Of a DNA stretch of 64,000 bases, positions 52,744 through 60,741 are shown piece by piece. This DNA comes from Citroniella saccharovorans (GTDB lineage Bacteria > Bacillota > Clostridia > Tissierellales > Peptoniphilaceae): contig NZ_JAYKOT010000003.1 of assembly GCF_035481615.1 (NCBI RefSeq), positions 248,001-312,000 on the forward strand, in the 5' to 3' direction. A program made the translations under genes and the position numbers. The notes beneath the pieces are model-generated. The model worked only from the letters and a program-made list of their open reading frames with translations. It had not been told where the DNA came from and did not search any database. Each line of letters opens with the position of its first letter. Position 1 is the stretch's first letter.

Positions 52744-52809
52744 AATACTGACCTCCTATATTATATTGGTATTTTTATAGAATGACTATCGAACTAAGCT
52801 TACTTGTCT

Positions 52810-53358
52810 TTACTCAATCTTTTCAAGTACTTTTTTTGTAAATTCTTTAATTTCATCTAGGGTATCTTTATCATCTTTTGGAATCTTTCTGAATTTTAAC
52901 TCTATATTTTCATCCTCATTTTTAAATTCATAATTCATATATAAATCATTATATATACTAAAGTAATCACTGTCATTTATAAGTTTAATACCATCATAAT
53001 TAAGTTTAATATCTTTAGTGAAAACGTAAAGGTCAAATAGGGATTCGACGTTTGCTTCCTCAAGTGGATATTTATTTTCAAGATATTCCTCTAAGCTATA
53101 AAATTCATTAACCAATTGGATGTCTTCTATTTTTTTCTTTCCCTCTTTAAAACTTAATACATCTTGTGGGATTTCTATATTCAATTCTTCATCTTCTTCT
53201 TTTACTTTAGTGCTTTTTTGAATACTTTTATTAGTAGAATCTGATGAATTTGTATCTACATGATCAGAATTATCAAATTCATTATCTATATTGTTACATG
53301 AAGTGAGCGTAATAACCATTAGTAGCGATAGTAAAAGTATTCTAATATTAATATTCAT
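52810..53358 (-). CDS. Hypothetical lipoprotein
   Basis: This 182-residue protein has a lipoprotein signal peptide, MNINIRILLLSLLMVITLTS, followed by Cys21. A Ser/Thr/Asp/Asn-rich spacer follows, then a charged domain (FYSLEEYLENKYPLEEANVE) of unknown fold. I choose the ATG at 53358 because AAGGAGGTT lies just upstream; the in-frame ATG 36 bases earlier would place that site inside the coding region. It is probably cotranscribed with the secreted protein after it. Both are Asp/Glu/Lys-rich and may act together at the surface; that is inference. Confidence 0.75.
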   Translation of the reverse strand: MNINIRILLLSLLMVITLTSCNNIDNEFDNSDHVDTNSSDSTNKSIQKSTKVKEEDEELNIEIPQDVLSFKEGKKKIEDIQLVNEFYSLEEYLENKYPLEEANVESLFDLYVFTKDIKLNYDGIKLINDSDYFSIYNDLYMNYEFKNEDENIELKFRKIPKDDKDTLDEIKEFTKKVLEKIE

Positions 53359-53579
53359 TTTAACCTCCTTTCTTAATATCAAGTAGCAATTCATCTAAAT
53401 AATAGACATATATTATTTGGCTATTATTTAATTTATACCCAATTTTTCAAAGTTAAAACTGAAATCAATTTGATAAAAGACTTTGTATAAGAAATGTGTT
53501 TAAATAGAATTTATATTAGATAAGTAATTGTAAAATGAGGTATATATATTAACTCACTGTTTGTTTTTATTAATCTAAT

Positions 53580-53627
53580 TCTAAAATAAAACTTCCCTAG
53601 CCTTATAAAATGTAAGACTAGGGAAGT
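53580..53627 (-). terminator. Terminator of the citrate lyase operon
   Basis: ACTTCCCTAG (53591-53600) pairs with CTAGGGAAGT (53618-53627), with inner CTTA/TAAG pairs. A T-rich tract follows on the minus strand. The rest of 53395-53580 is AT-rich with nothing identified. Confidence 0.88.
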
Positions 53628-53638
53628 AGAAATATTTT

Positions 53639-55141
53639 TTAAATTTTATATATCAAATCTAGGCTGGTGCCATCTCTATATTCTGAAACTGCAACGACCT
53701 TATCAGATTTTTCAAATTTTCTAGCTTTACCAGTATAGGAATCTTGGATTTCCTTTAGTTCTTCAATTGTTAGAATATTTAAGTTAGTTTTCTCTTTTAA
53801 ATTTTCTATAAGTTCTTTGTGTTTTGGATTTACAGCAACTCCTCTATCCGTAACAAGAATATCTATTGTATCTCCTGGAGTTGATACAGTAAGAACCTCA
53901 TCTTTTATACAACCAATTCTAGCATTTACAAGTTTAGAAACAATTATTGAAAGTTTTGCTCCAGCTGCTGTATCTGCATGTCCACCTGAACCTCCAAGGA
54001 TAACTCCATCTGATCCTGTAGTTACATTGACATTGTAATTTAAATCTATTTCTGAAGCTCCAAGAATTACTATATCAAGTTTTGAAGCAATATTCTCTTT
54101 GTTATTGATATTTGCATAGGTATTTGCTGACATTTTTCTGTGGTTAGGATTTTTCTTAATAGATTCAACAGCTTTTAGATCAAAGCATTGAACGTCCCAA
54201 AGTTCTTCAAAAAGTCCTTCTTCAAGCATATCTACTATATATCCAGTTATTCCACCAGAAGCAAATGAGCCTTTTATATTTTTTTCTATCATTAATTTTT
54301 TTACTTCATCTGCAACTGCCAGTGAGATTCCGCCGGCACCTGTTTGGAAAGAAAAGCCATCCTTAAAAAGTCCACTATTTTCTATAAGAACTTTGGTATC
54401 TCTAGCGATTTTTAAGCCGACTGGATCTTTTGTAATCATTGTTGTTCCTGAAACAATTCCTTTTGAATCTCCAATTGATTCAACTTCAACAACCTCGTCA
54501 ACAGTGTATCCTTCTATATCTATTTTTTCTAGTTTTTTTACTCTATTATCAGTTATGGCTATAACATTTTTTGCCATGTAGGCATCTGCAACTGCATATC
54601 CTAAAGATCCACAAGCACTTTTTCCTTCTGAACCAGAAATATTTCCCATATCATCAACTGAAGGTGCAGCTATAAAAGCATAATCAATAACTATTTCACC
54701 TTCCATAATTGCTCTAGGTCTTCCGCCGTGAGTTGATACAGTGCAAATTTCTTTGCATTTTCCTTCTGAAATAGCTTTAGCTACAGGACCTGAATAGTAG
54801 GAAGCGTAGATTTTTGTTACTATTTCTTTTTCCATTAATTCAACTAAAATATCGTGGCATGGGAAGATAGAAGTAGCAGCAATTTTTAGATTTTTAACTC
54901 CTTTTTTGGCAATTCTTTTCATTACCTCAGTTAAAATATAATCGCCATTTCTTAAATGGTGGTGAAAGCTTAAAGTCATACCATCTTTTAATTCGATTGA
55001 ATCTATAATCTCATCTAGACTCTTTCCAAAATTTGGTTTTCTCGATTTATCTTTACTGCACTCATATTCCATAAATTTTTGGTTTTTAAAAGCACCTTCA
55101 TAAGGTCTTTCTAAAACTTCTCTTTTTAGACTATTAAGCAT
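53639..55141 (-). CDS. citF: Citrate lyase alpha subunit (citrate CoA-transferase)
   Basis: This 500-residue subunit exchanges the acetyl group on the acyl carrier subunit for citrate. Family segments are LKDGMTLSFHHHLRNGDYIL near residue 52, ISTHGGRPRAIMEGEI-like VSTHGGRPRAIMEGEIVIDY, GSEGKSACGSLGYAVADAYM, FQTGAGGISLAVADEVKKL and VTTGSDGVILGGSGGHADTA. Length fits CitF. It overlaps citE by 8 bases and is the last gene of the operon. With CitE and CitD it splits citrate to acetate and oxaloacetate in anaerobic fermentation. Confidence 0.97.
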   Translation of the reverse strand: MLNSLKREVLERPYEGAFKNQKFMEYECSKDKSRKPNFGKSLDEIIDSIELKDGMTLSFHHHLRNGDYILTEVMKRIAKKGVKNLKIAATSIFPCHDILVELMEKEIVTKIYASYYSGPVAKAISEGKCKEICTVSTHGGRPRAIMEGEIVIDYAFIAAPSVDDMGNISGSEGKSACGSLGYAVADAYMAKNVIAITDNRVKKLEKIDIEGYTVDEVVEVESIGDSKGIVSGTTMITKDPVGLKIARDTKVLIENSGLFKDGFSFQTGAGGISLAVADEVKKLMIEKNIKGSFASGGITGYIVDMLEEGLFEELWDVQCFDLKAVESIKKNPNHRKMSANTYANINNKENIASKLDIVILGASEIDLNYNVNVTTGSDGVILGGSGGHADTAAGAKLSIIVSKLVNARIGCIKDEVLTVSTPGDTIDILVTDRGVAVNPKHKELIENLKEKTNLNILTIEELKEIQDSYTGKARKFEKSDKVVAVSEYRDGTSLDLIYKI

Positions 55142-56003
55142 TTAAAAGCCCCCATTTCTTAGCGTTATTAATTGTATTTTCCGCTCTTTTGATAACTGGT
55201 AGGTCAACCATTTTTCCCTTATATGAGAACACACCCAGACCTTCTTTTTTAGCTTCATCAGCTTTTTGCAAGATAGCACTTGCTTCTTCAATTTCTTCTT
55301 CAGTAGGGGATAGAACCTTATGAACATATTCAACTTGCCTTGGGTTTATAAGAAGTCTTCCAGAAAGTCCAATACTTTTTGCAAAAGTTGTGTCTTTGAT
55401 AAGTCCATCAAAGTCTTCTACATCTGTGTAAGGAGTATCTATAGAGTCAACTTCAAAAGCTTTAGCACAAGTTGCAAGGGTAAATCTTGCAAATTCAATT
55501 TCCTTATTGGATTTAGTTCTTTCTACTCCCATATTACTTGAATAATCCTCAGCTCCCAATATTAATCCAACAAAAAGTTTTGAGGCTTTGCAAATATTAA
55601 CTATATCCATAATTCCCATTGCAGTTTCAATAAGTAGCATTGTTTTGATTTCTTTTTCAATTGAAGCTTCTTTTCTTATCTCTTCAATTCTATTTTCTAA
55701 ACAAGTAACAGATTCAACAGAAGCTTTTGGGATTACAATTATATCAGGCTGAGCCTTTACAATTTCATTTAGGTCGTCTTCCCAATAAGGAGAGTCCATG
55801 GGATTAACTCTAACTGCTATTTCTTGTCCCTTAAATTCAAAAGTATTTAAGGCATTTCTAACTAATATTCTAGCAGAATCTTTTTCATCTAAGCTGACAG
55901 CATCTTCTAGGTCAAAAACAGCTGTATCAGCACCTAAAACATCGCTTGAAAAAAGCATTCCTGGATTATTTCCAGGCATAAAAAGAAGTGTTCTTCTACT
56001 CAT
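55134..56003 (-). CDS. citE: Citrate lyase beta subunit (citryl-ACP lyase)
   Basis: This 289-residue TIM-barrel lyase cleaves citryl-ACP to acetyl-ACP and oxaloacetate. It begins RRTLLFMPGNNPGMLFSSDV, then DTAVFDLEDAVSLDEKDSAR, with acidic residues for Mg2+. KTMLLIETAMGIMDIVNICK and LFVGLILGAEDYSSNMGVER follow. Length and motifs match the CitE family. It overlaps citD and citF by 8 bases each, typical of translational coupling in a complex with fixed subunit ratios. Confidence 0.97.
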   Translation of the reverse strand: MSRRTLLFMPGNNPGMLFSSDVLGADTAVFDLEDAVSLDEKDSARILVRNALNTFEFKGQEIAVRVNPMDSPYWEDDLNEIVKAQPDIIVIPKASVESVTCLENRIEEIRKEASIEKEIKTMLLIETAMGIMDIVNICKASKLFVGLILGAEDYSSNMGVERTKSNKEIEFARFTLATCAKAFEVDSIDTPYTDVEDFDGLIKDTTFAKSIGLSGRLLINPRQVEYVHKVLSPTEEEIEEASAILQKADEAKKEGLGVFSYKGKMVDLPVIKRAENTINNAKKWGLLNA

Positions 56004-56256
56004 TTGATCTTTTCACCGCCGTTTCTATTCTAGCTCTTATAGTAAAATCTAAAGCACCCTTGTCTTCAATAATAACTTTTCCCTTTTGAACCTTAAGTTC
56101 TTTTAGCATACCTTCAGCAACTTCTCTTATAATATGACCAAATTCTTTCATAACAGAGCTTTGGATTTCAATTTTTAAATCATTATCTGGAAAAACTCTG
56201 ACAAGACAGTCATTAGATTGAAGAGAACCGCTAGCCGCTTCTTTTTCAATATTCAC
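55996..56256 (-). CDS. citD: Citrate lyase acyl carrier protein (gamma subunit)
   Basis: This 86-residue acyl carrier subunit is modified with the phosphoribosyl-dephospho-CoA prosthetic group on a serine in ASGSLQSNDCLVRVFPDND. The C-terminal DKGALDFTIRARIETAVKRS is family-typical. It overlaps citXG by 4 bases and citE by 8, between the enzymes that make and attach the group and those that use it. Confidence 0.96.
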   Translation of the reverse strand: MNIEKEAASGSLQSNDCLVRVFPDNDLKIEIQSSVMKEFGHIIREVAEGMLKELKVQKGKVIIEDKGALDFTIRARIETAVKRSNE

Positions 56257-57474
56257 AGTAAAACCTCCTTAAAATTTTTATAGTTAAATCTCAATAGTTT
56301 GTAAAATATAAATATGCTGACAAGGTCGCAACTTCCACCAGCAGATATATTATTTTTTAGACAAAAATTTTCTAAATAATCTAGCGTAATTTCTCCTAAT
56401 AGATAGCTTGATATTTTTTTCTTAAAGCTTAAGTAAAACTCATATCCTCGTCTATTAATAATATTCGTATCTTCAGAGTAATTACAAAGCAAAAGAAAAG
56501 CCTTATCTAAATTATTTTCTTCCAAATCGAGATTGTATGGGAAATCGTAGGCTTTTAAAGCCTCACCTCTGGCTCCAAGAACCTTATTTTTATTATACCT
56601 CATATAGCTTTTATTACAAGGATTATAAAAGTCCTTGTCAAAAGAAAATCTAGCTAAATACTTTATTCTATCTCTTGATTCTTCCAAAGAATTTTCTTGA
56701 AGAATAGAAGCTAAAATTAAAAGAAAGTGGAATATCATACCCTTGTGAGTATTTGCTCCATTTGTTATATTTAGCATTTTATTTTCCATTTCAATACCTA
56801 ATTTTTTAAGAGAATTAAAATCATTATAATTTATTTCTTTTATTCTAAGAAACTCCTTACTTAAAAAATCAAGGGAAGAAAAGAAAGTAAATATATCCAT
56901 ATCACTATGTGAACCGCAAGTAGTAGGGTTAACGGTTCCTAAAGATATATTTCTCATAAGTTCATTTAAAAGGCAAAATTCAATTAATCTGATTCTTTCA
57001 TCTTTTGTAAAAATATATTTTTGGACTTTATTTTTAAAAGCCTTATCAAATTCTTCCTTACTATGTTTTAAAGATCTAGAGCAGTATTTTGCTGGAGAAT
57101 CACATATAATACACTTTCTCATCCCAAGCCCAAGCTCAGACCTAGATATTTCTCTAAGATCTTTACTTATAATATCTAGGTCTGAAAGCCTACCAAGTGG
57201 ATGATTTTCTTCTAAGTCAACTAAAGTTTTTTTTAAGGTCTAGGAGATGCGTCTTATCATCTATTTCAAATATAAAAATTAATCCCTCACTATCAAACTC
57301 TATAATTGGTCTTTTAAAATTATCTTTTAATTCATTATAGAAGATATATGATACATAATTTGAATAGAGATTTCTTTTTTCTTCTCCCATTACATTTGCC
57401 TTTATTGAAAGAATATTCTTGCCAATTTTTTTGTATAAGTTATATCTTTTTTCTCTAAGGTCTAAAATGTTCAT
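56253..57474 (-). CDS. citXG: CitXG fusion: citrate lyase prosthetic group synthesis and transfer, frameshifted in T8
   Basis: This is a bifunctional protein of about 406 residues after correction. The CitX half begins MNILDLREKRYNLYKKIGKN and ends ENHPLGRLSDLDIISKDL, then ISRSELGLGMRKCIICDSPA and KYCSRSLKHSKEEF, the CitX signature with HPLGRL and the Cys-containing motif. The CitG half starts soon after, with SLGTVNPTTCGSHSDMDIFTFF and ISAGGSCDLVSIFIFYKLL. It makes triphosphoribosyl-dephospho-CoA and transfers it to CitD. The frame breaks at the T8 run 57227-57234, and removing one T restores the fusion. It overlaps citC by 20 bases. Without correction only a separate CitG-like part from 57122 would be read. 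Confidence 0.85.
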
Positions 57475-58441
57475 TTCTATACTCTCGCAATATATCTATC
57501 GTAATATCCGAAAGATAATCTTTCATTTCATCAAATTTTGCATTTTTATAAAGAAGTCTAACCGTTGAAGCTGATATAAGTCCTCTATTATTTTCAAGTC
57601 TTGGAATTATTTCAACCTTAATTTTTTCCCCTAAAATACTTTTTAGAGTTTCATTATATATTTTAGTTGAAGGATCTATTGGTTCCTCTCCCAAATACCT
57701 AGCGTTAATTCCAATTGAATCAACAAAGTAATCTCTAAAAATTTTACTATCGATTATAGCATGATCCTTATTTATAAGATTTTTTTCTTTTAGAAAATAG
57801 GATGGGAAAGTAGAGCTTGAAATAATAAAATCTCCTGAATCTACAAGATATACATTTTTATATTTTTTTAAATTTGCAAGCGCAATTTTTTTCCTTAAAG
57901 CAAATGGGAAGTAAGACTCATCATTTTCTACTAAAAAAACTATAAGCCTATCTGAATTTTCAAGAGCTTTTTTAACTAAATATTCGTGTCCATTTGTAAA
58001 AGGATTTGCATTCATAACAATTGAACTATAGGGAGGATTATTAAAATCAGCCATGTTTTTAATTTGACTTTCAACTTCTACTTCAGTTCTAACAAGTAGA
58101 GTAGACTTTTCTGCACTAGCTAGTTTAATAAAATTAAAAGACTTAAACATATCCTCATAAGCTTTTTTTGTAAATACAAAAATATTTTTATAATTTAATT
58201 TTTGCATATCTTTTATAAGAATACTTAAAAGCTTATCAAAAAGGTTAAGATAAGAATAGTTACTGTCTGCTGTAAAAAGTTTTAAAGTATTTTTATAATA
58301 ACCAGCACTAGCTATTATTTTTTCATCTTCATAGGCTAGGTAAAGCTTATCAAAAGAGTCTAAGTCAAGATTATAACTTTTAAAATAACTTTCAAGTTTA
58401 TTTAAATTTTTATCATTTTTTATAAATTTTTCTATATACAT
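57455..58441 (-). CDS. citC: Citrate lyase ligase (acetate:citrate lyase ligase)
   Basis: This 328-residue enzyme acetylates the prosthetic group of CitD with acetate and ATP, activating the lyase. An N-terminal GNAT-like region (LAYEDEKIIASAGYYKNTLK) is followed by the nucleotidyltransferase domain. That domain has SSIVMNANPFTNGHEYLVKK (the HxGH-like NGH), DRLIVFLVENDESYFPF and NNRGLISASTVRLLYKNA, where the ISAS motif is clear. It is the first gene of the operon; a TATAAT on the minus strand at 58463-58468 is a candidate -10. No citrate transporter or regulator is next to it. Confidence 0.94.
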   Translation of the reverse strand: MYIEKFIKNDKNLNKLESYFKSYNLDLDSFDKLYLAYEDEKIIASAGYYKNTLKLFTADSNYSYLNLFDKLLSILIKDMQKLNYKNIFVFTKKAYEDMFKSFNFIKLASAEKSTLLVRTEVEVESQIKNMADFNNPPYSSIVMNANPFTNGHEYLVKKALENSDRLIVFLVENDESYFPFALRKKIALANLKKYKNVYLVDSGDFIISSSTFPSYFLKEKNLINKDHAIIDSKIFRDYFVDSIGINARYLGEEPIDPSTKIYNETLKSILGEKIKVEIIPRLENNRGLISASTVRLLYKNAKFDEMKDYLSDITIDILREYRNEHFRP

Positions 58442-58474
58442 ATATCATACCTCTAATAGATATTATAACAGAAC

Positions 58475-58505
58475 AAATAAAAAAAGATGGTAAAATACCA
58501 TCTTT
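58475..58505 (-). terminator. Terminator between glutaredoxin and citC
   Basis: AAAGATGGTA (58483-58492) pairs with TACCATCTTT (58496-58505) around a 3-base loop. A T-rich run follows on the minus strand, isolating the glutaredoxin gene from the citrate operon. Confidence 0.88.
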
Positions 58506-58517
58506 AAAATATCTTAT

Positions 58518-58757
58518 TTATTTAACTAGATTTTCTTTTAAATAATCTATAATATCACTAGATTCATACATTGCCTTACCTTCAATTAATAGGCAAGGAA
58601 CTTGATTTTTACCGCCCTTTTCAATAAGCTCATTCTTTATCGACTCATTTTCATCTATATTTCTCATTTCAATATCAATTCCATTTTTGCCCATGAATCT
58701 TTGAACTTTTTTGCAGTAAGGGCAAGTTGGCTTGTAATATAAGATTAAATTTTCCAT
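58518..58757 (-). CDS. Glutaredoxin-like protein (CPYC)
   Basis: This 79-residue thioredoxin-fold protein has the classical glutaredoxin active site CPYC at residues 12-15. A cis-proline segment NQVPCLLIEGKAMYES follows, with an additional cysteine after the cis-proline, and the helix SSDIIDYLKENLVK. It is a dithiol glutaredoxin, presumably working in disulfide reduction. It forms a single-gene unit with AGGAGTGAT upstream of the start and a terminator after it. It differs from the other glutaredoxin-like gene at 9373, which has CPWC. Confidence 0.93.
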   Translation of the reverse strand: MENLILYYKPTCPYCKKVQRFMGKNGIDIEMRNIDENESIKNELIEKGGKNQVPCLLIEGKAMYESSDIIDYLKENLVK

Positions 58758-58898
58758 TAAAAAATCACTCCTTAATTATTGAATTAATCACTCACTTATA
58801 TTTGTACCCTATTTTAAAAAATTCAAACAAATATAAAATATTACAGAATTGTTAGACGATTGTAATAATATTGTAACTAATTTTATAGTGATTTTGGG

Positions 58899-59008
58899 TA
58901 TAATAATAATAGATCAAATGAATGGAAAGCATTTGTTCATCCTCCCAAATTGTACAAGGCGCCATTCTTTAGATAAGCTACCAGTAAAAAGGTAGCTTTT
59001 TTATTTGA
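58899..59008 (+). ncRNA. Candidate small RNA with an anti-Shine-Dalgarno loop
   Basis: A TATAAT (58899-58904, preceded by TTTTGGG) is followed about 75 bases later by a strong intrinsic terminator (AAGCTACC 58975-58982 with GGTAGCTT 58991-58998, then a T run). No open reading frame lies between. The predicted RNA folds as GAATGG (58920-58925) with CCATTC (58962-58967). Inside it is a hairpin ATTTG/CAAAT whose loop shows CATCCTCC, complementary to ribosome binding sites. This resembles Firmicutes regulatory RNAs with C-rich loops. It lies between two minus-strand genes, so it is not a leader. A good -35 box is not visible. Confidence 0.5.
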
Positions 59009-59036
59009 AATAATTATTTATTTATGAAATAAGAGG

Positions 59037-60572
59037 TTAGTCCCAACCGCAAATCCTATTTTTAATAGGTTCAAGAATACTTTCATCTTTTGAGCCATCT
59101 CTTTTGTATATTTCTTCTAATAAAAATCTTGCTCCGTGGTCAATTCCCTGACAACCTGCTAGGAGAATAAGGTCACCTTCACCAGCAATTTTTAAAACAT
59201 CATCAAGAGCATCTCTTAAATTTTCTCTAAGATCATATTCCATACCAGCTTCTTCCATCTTTCTTTCAAAAATTTCAAGTTCAGCATCTGATACATAGTC
59301 ATGTTTCTTAGTAGTATCTCTTGAAAGACTGGCAATTATTTTATCAAAATGAATTTTATCCTTCCATTTAATAATAGTATTTACATTTTCTTCATTGACA
59401 GTTACCCCTCTATTTCCTCGAATTGCATAGACCATATATAAATTTTTATATTTCATCATTTCTAATGAAGCAAGGGTCATATTAATATTTCCTATATTTG
59501 CAAAATGGTCATCAAGGACCATAAATTCTCTATTGTAGACAAGTTGAAATCTTCTCTCAATTCCCATATAAGACTCAATACCTTTTATAATAGTATCAAG
59601 ATCTATATTTAAACAAAGAGCCATTGAGATAGCTGAAAGGGCATTAACTATTGAGTGGTAGCCGAAAACTGAAAGCTTAACTTGTTTTACTATATCTTTA
59701 TATACTTTATCTTCAAATTTTAAATTCTTAATGTTTAAATTAAATTTTGCAAAACCGCTAGAAAGATCAATATCACTTGCATATATATCAGCAGCTGGAT
59801 CATAAATGTCAGAGTAAGTTACAAGAATACCTTTTGTTTCATTAACTAGTGTTTTTACATATTTATCATTAATATTTAATATAACATAAGTATCTTTATC
59901 AGCATTTGTAATGAGCTTTTTCTTTTCAGAAAAATATTTTTCAAAAGATCCATGCTGATCAATATGTTCTCTAGTAATGTTATTCATACATACAACTTTA
60001 AATTTAGTTCCATAAGTCCTAAACATTTCCTGTGCTATTGAAGATACTTCCATGATAACGGTATTTAAACCAGCTTCTTTCATCTCTTCAAATAAAGCTT
60101 GAAGTTCAAGCGACTCAGGAGTAGTTAACTTTGATGCAATTTCTTTTCCCTTTATTTTATATTTTATAGTTCCAATTAGTCCAGTTTCTTTTTTTAAATC
60201 AAGAATAGACTTTAGCATCATAGAAGTAGAAGTTTTTCCATTTGAAGCTGTTATCCCAATTATTTCCATGTCTTTAGATGGATGTTTAAAAAAATTACCA
60301 CTTATTATTGCAAGTGCTTTTCTATTATTTTCTGTTTTATAAGTTGGAAGATTTTTATTTATATCCTTAGTAACTAGTAGGGCTACTGCTCCATTATTAA
60401 TTGCAGAATCAATAAAGTCATGTCCATCAAGATCTAAACCTTCTATAGCTACAAATAAGTATCCTTCTTTTACTTTTCTAGAATCATAGGCAATACCTTT
60501 TATATCAAGTTCCAAATTTTCATTTTTCCTGTCAATTATTTCAAGTCCATCAAATAAGTCTTTTATTAACAT
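59037..60572 (-). CDS. MurE-like Mur ligase family protein
   Basis: This 511-residue ATP-dependent amide ligase has three Mur domains. The N-terminal UDP-binding part has GIAYDSRKVKEGYLFVAIEG. The central ATPase part has the P-loop GITASNGKTSTSMMLKSI, then LTTPESLELQALFEEM and MNNITREHIDQHGSFEKYF. The C-terminal part has VLDDHFANIGNINMTLASLE and GDLILLAGCQGIDHGARFLL. It looks like MurE, but the usual MEVSSHAL is MEVSSIAQ, and the DNPR/DNPA substrate motif is replaced by AIRGNRGVTVNEENV. The amino acid it adds is therefore unclear, and it may be a MurE paralog with another substrate. GGAGATG-type sequence precedes the start; the upstream promoter region is shared with a divergent flavoprotein gene. 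Confidence 0.85.
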   Translation of the reverse strand: MLIKDLFDGLEIIDRKNENLELDIKGIAYDSRKVKEGYLFVAIEGLDLDGHDFIDSAINNGAVALLVTKDINKNLPTYKTENNRKALAIISGNFFKHPSKDMEIIGITASNGKTSTSMMLKSILDLKKETGLIGTIKYKIKGKEIASKLTTPESLELQALFEEMKEAGLNTVIMEVSSIAQEMFRTYGTKFKVVCMNNITREHIDQHGSFEKYFSEKKKLITNADKDTYVILNINDKYVKTLVNETKGILVTYSDIYDPAADIYASDIDLSSGFAKFNLNIKNLKFEDKVYKDIVKQVKLSVFGYHSIVNALSAISMALCLNIDLDTIIKGIESYMGIERRFQLVYNREFMVLDDHFANIGNINMTLASLEMMKYKNLYMVYAIRGNRGVTVNEENVNTIIKWKDKIHFDKIIASLSRDTTKKHDYVSDAELEIFERKMEEAGMEYDLRENLRDALDDVLKIAGEGDLILLAGCQGIDHGARFLLEEIYKRDGSKDESILEPIKNRICGWD

Positions 60573-60741
60573 TTTTCATCTCCATAATTTTATTTTCTTT
60601 TATCTATTATATCAATATTTCAAATATATTAAAATGGTTTGCCACTATTCAAAAAATATATATTGCAAATCAATAAAAAAAGCTTTTATTTTGATTAATT
60701 TTATGGTAGAATTAATAAAGAATAGATAATTAGGAGAGAGT

